A stretch of 24,738 bases of DNA, taken from the NCBI GenBank assembly GCA_030684755.1, contig JAUXXN010000292.1, forward strand, positions 1-24,738. Reading direction: 5' to 3'. The translations under genes were made by a program, and so were the position numbers. The stretch's first letter is position 1, and each line of letters starts with the position of its first letter. The notes under the pieces are model-generated. The model ran no database searches and was not told where the DNA came from. It saw only the letters and a program-made list of their open reading frames with translations. This stretch comes from Hydrogenophaga sp. GTDB lineage: Bacteria > Pseudomonadota > Gammaproteobacteria > Burkholderiales > Burkholderiaceae_C. This document shows, in pieces, positions 23,284 to 24,738 of the stretch.

Positions 23284-24213
23284 ATGTCCGATATCTACCA
23301 AATCCATCACGCTCAACTGGGCACCATCCGGGTTCGTCCTCTGGAAACTGTGCTAGAAGCCAGCCTGCGTTTGGGCTTGAACGTGCCTTTTTCATGCCGG
23401 GGCGGCAGTTGCCACACCTGCATGATGCAGAGCATGGGAGGCCCCGTGCCAGAACGGGCGCAACGGGGGTTGGCCCAAATACAAAAAGACCTGGGCCTGT
23501 TTTTGCCTTGCGTGTGCTACCCCGAGGCCGATATGCGTGTGGCCCCCAAGGGGGCTGCCACCCAGGCTTGCACCACTTTGACCACCTGCCCGTCGCTGAC
23601 GCCAACAGACACGTCGGCCATCGACCACCACCGCACGGAAGTGCCAAGCCCTCCACAAGACCCCGCACTTTGGGCCGAATTGGACAATGGCAAGCGGGTT
23701 CGGCAGGTGCTGGATGCTTTTTACGTCAAGGTTTTTGCCGATGAATGGCTGGCGCCCTACTTCCACAACACCACCGCCGACCACGTGGCGGGCAAACAGT
23801 ACGCGTTTTTGTACGAATCCATGACGGGGGAGGACATGTATTTTGGGGACAACCCCCTCAATGCCCACCACTGGATGGTGATTTCCGATGCGTTGTTCGA
23901 CCATCGCCAGCGCCTGATGATCGAAACGCTCGAAGAACACGGTCTGAGCGACGACCAGATCCGCCGCTGGACAGCGTTTGAAGAGCCTTACCGCCCGGAT
24001 ATCGTGAAAGAACAGGCCAGCGCCCGCCACAACCAAGGGCGGGCTGGGTTGCAACAGGAAGGTTTTGCCGAAGAAGTTCTGGCGGTGGGGTCCATGTGCG
24101 ACCACTGCGGGGCAGAAATCGAAGCTGGAACCAAAGTGCTGTACCACCAACGGCTGGGCACCCTCAGTTGCGCCGCCTGCCGCCAACAAGCCCTGCACGC
24201 CAAACAGGGTTGA
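23284..24213 (+). CDS. [2Fe-2S] ferredoxin - truncated globin fusion with C-terminal zinc-ribbon-like motif
   Basis: A 309-residue three-part protein. Residues 1-95 are a plant-type ferredoxin: Cys 38, 43, 46 and 76 give CX4CX2C-X29-C (SCRGGSCHTC, then PCVCY). Residues ~127-240 are a truncated-haemoglobin-like globin: LDAFYVKVFADEWLAPYF (A/B helices), KQYAFLYESMTG (E helix) and LNAHHWMVISDALFDHRQ, where His 195 is the probable proximal haem ligand. Residues ~270-300 carry CX2C (272, 275) and CX2C (296, 299), a zinc-ribbon-like site. There is no flavin domain, so the ferredoxin probably receives electrons from an outside reductase and passes them to the haem, for NO/O2 chemistry or sensing. 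No good ribosome binding site precedes 23284. Divergent from the Roadblock/ABC-phosphatase unit. Confidence 0.88.
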   Translation: MSDIYQIHHAQLGTIRVRPLETVLEASLRLGLNVPFSCRGGSCHTCMMQSMGGPVPERAQRGLAQIQKDLGLFLPCVCYPEADMRVAPKGAATQACTTLTTCPSLTPTDTSAIDHHRTEVPSPPQDPALWAELDNGKRVRQVLDAFYVKVFADEWLAPYFHNTTADHVAGKQYAFLYESMTGEDMYFGDNPLNAHHWMVISDALFDHRQRLMIETLEEHGLSDDQIRRWTAFEEPYRPDIVKEQASARHNQGRAGLQQEGFAEEVLAVGSMCDHCGAEIEAGTKVLYHQRLGTLSCAACRQQALHAKQG

Positions 24214-24253
24214 AGCGCCGCCCCCGAGTTGATCCGTGGCTCCCTCAACGGCA

Positions 24254-24738
24254 TCAAGGTATGGGCGCTGGGTATTGAACCGCCAACACCTCCAACTCTT
24301 GCACACCGCCGGGTACCGCCAGCCGCACCATGTCGCCCACGCGGGCCTTGGTCAGCGCCCTCGCCACAGGCGACACCCAACTGATTTCACCACGCGAACT
24401 CTCCACTTCGTCGATGCCCAAAATCGTCACAGTGGTGTCTTGCCCGCTTTCATCGGTGTAGGTGACGGTGGCGCCAAAGAACACCTGGTCGCCGCCGTGG
24501 TGTACCGAAGCGTCCACCACCTCGGCCATTTCCAGCCGTTGCGTCAAAAACCGGATGCGCCGGTCGATCTCGCGCAGCCGTTTTTTGCCGTACAGGTAGT
24601 CGCCATTTTCTGAGCGGTCACCGTTGCTGGCGGCCCAGTGCACGATCTCCACCATCTTCGGGCGCTCTTCGTCGATCAAGGTGAAGAGCTCCGCGCGCAA
24701 ACGTTCGTAGCCTGCGCGAGTGATGTAATTTTTACCCA
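24254..24738 (-). CDS. greB: Transcription elongation factor GreB (5' end cut at the window edge)
   Basis: Rescues backtracked RNA polymerase by stimulating cleavage of the nascent RNA. The visible 161 residues include the N-terminal coiled coil with the acidic tip GDRSENGDYLYGKKRLREIDRRI and the C-terminal FKBP-like domain (VFFGATVTYTDESG, ISWVSPVARALTKARVGD). The basic patch and length point to GreB rather than GreA (GreB-type LYGKKRLREIDRRIRFLTQRL). In frame upstream of 24700 the sequence reads GKNYITRAGYERLRAELF, the family N-terminus, and the two bases left at the edge are TG, so the ATG probably straddles the window end (one base missing). An apparent TTG start at 24700 is internal. Confidence 0.95.
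   Translation of the reverse strand, partial: GKNYITRAGYERLRAELFTLIDEERPKMVEIVHWAASNGDRSENGDYLYGKKRLREIDRRIRFLTQRLEMAEVVDASVHHGGDQVFFGATVTYTDESGQDTTVTILGIDEVESSRGEISWVSPVARALTKARVGDMVRLAVPGGVQELEVLAVQYPAPIP

Noticed and set aside
1..24738. tRNA, rRNA genes and CRISPR arrays
   Set aside because: No cloverleaf with CCA-side features, no rRNA-like sequence and no regularly spaced repeats were seen in any intergenic region.

Overview
The window looks like chromosomal DNA of a GC-rich betaproteobacterium, most likely Burkholderiales/Comamonadaceae. This is inferred from codon usage, the GC-rich intergenic elements, the GreB sequence and the general gene content; no rRNA, tRNA or other taxonomic marker is present to prove it. 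I see no CRISPR array, no complete insertion sequence and no phage genes.

Layout. 1-1736: 3' part of a Kef/CPA2-type cation:proton antiporter. 1737-2248: no intact gene; it holds a ~129 bp dispersed repeat (first copy), a 3' fragment of an EgtB/SenA-type gene directly abutting it, and a GC-rich intergenic element. 2249-2896: YHS-domain lipoprotein. 3130-6131 (minus): a tightly packed operon of three Rossmann-fold NAD(P)-binding proteins with 4-base start/stop overlaps, plus a small DUF4267-like membrane protein. 6271-8419: an exported alpha/beta hydrolase divergent from a LysR regulator, with a LysR-type box between them. 8542-8670: second copy of the 129 bp repeat, then a small membrane-anchored protein of unknown function. 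9236-11560 (minus): an ATP-grasp enzyme followed by a patatin-like lipoprotein. 11701-15174 (minus): PQQ-type sugar dehydrogenase, ferritin-like diiron protein, double-BON lipoprotein and NUDIX hydrolase, all separately spaced. 15338-15574: small secreted protein.

15673-19002 is a thiamine salvage/synthesis operon: a TPP riboswitch, thiM, a ThiE-ThiD fusion, and an SDR oxidoreductase whose start overlaps the end of the fusion. After it come a 40-codon remnant of a core-MetE-type methionine synthase and a class-C-beta-lactamase-like serine hydrolase, convergent with a DUF2889-type gene.

21079-24213 is the most interesting part. Two minus-strand genes, a Roadblock/LC7-like protein and a fusion of an ABC-type ATPase to a dual-specificity protein phosphatase, are divergent from a plus-strand gene fusing a [2Fe-2S] ferredoxin, a truncated-haemoglobin-like globin and a C-terminal four-cysteine metal site. 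The shared AT-rich spacer carries inverted repeats. Together they look like a redox/gas-responsive signalling module that I do not recognise as a described system; the functional link is inference. The window ends in greB (minus), cut at or within a base or so of its start codon.
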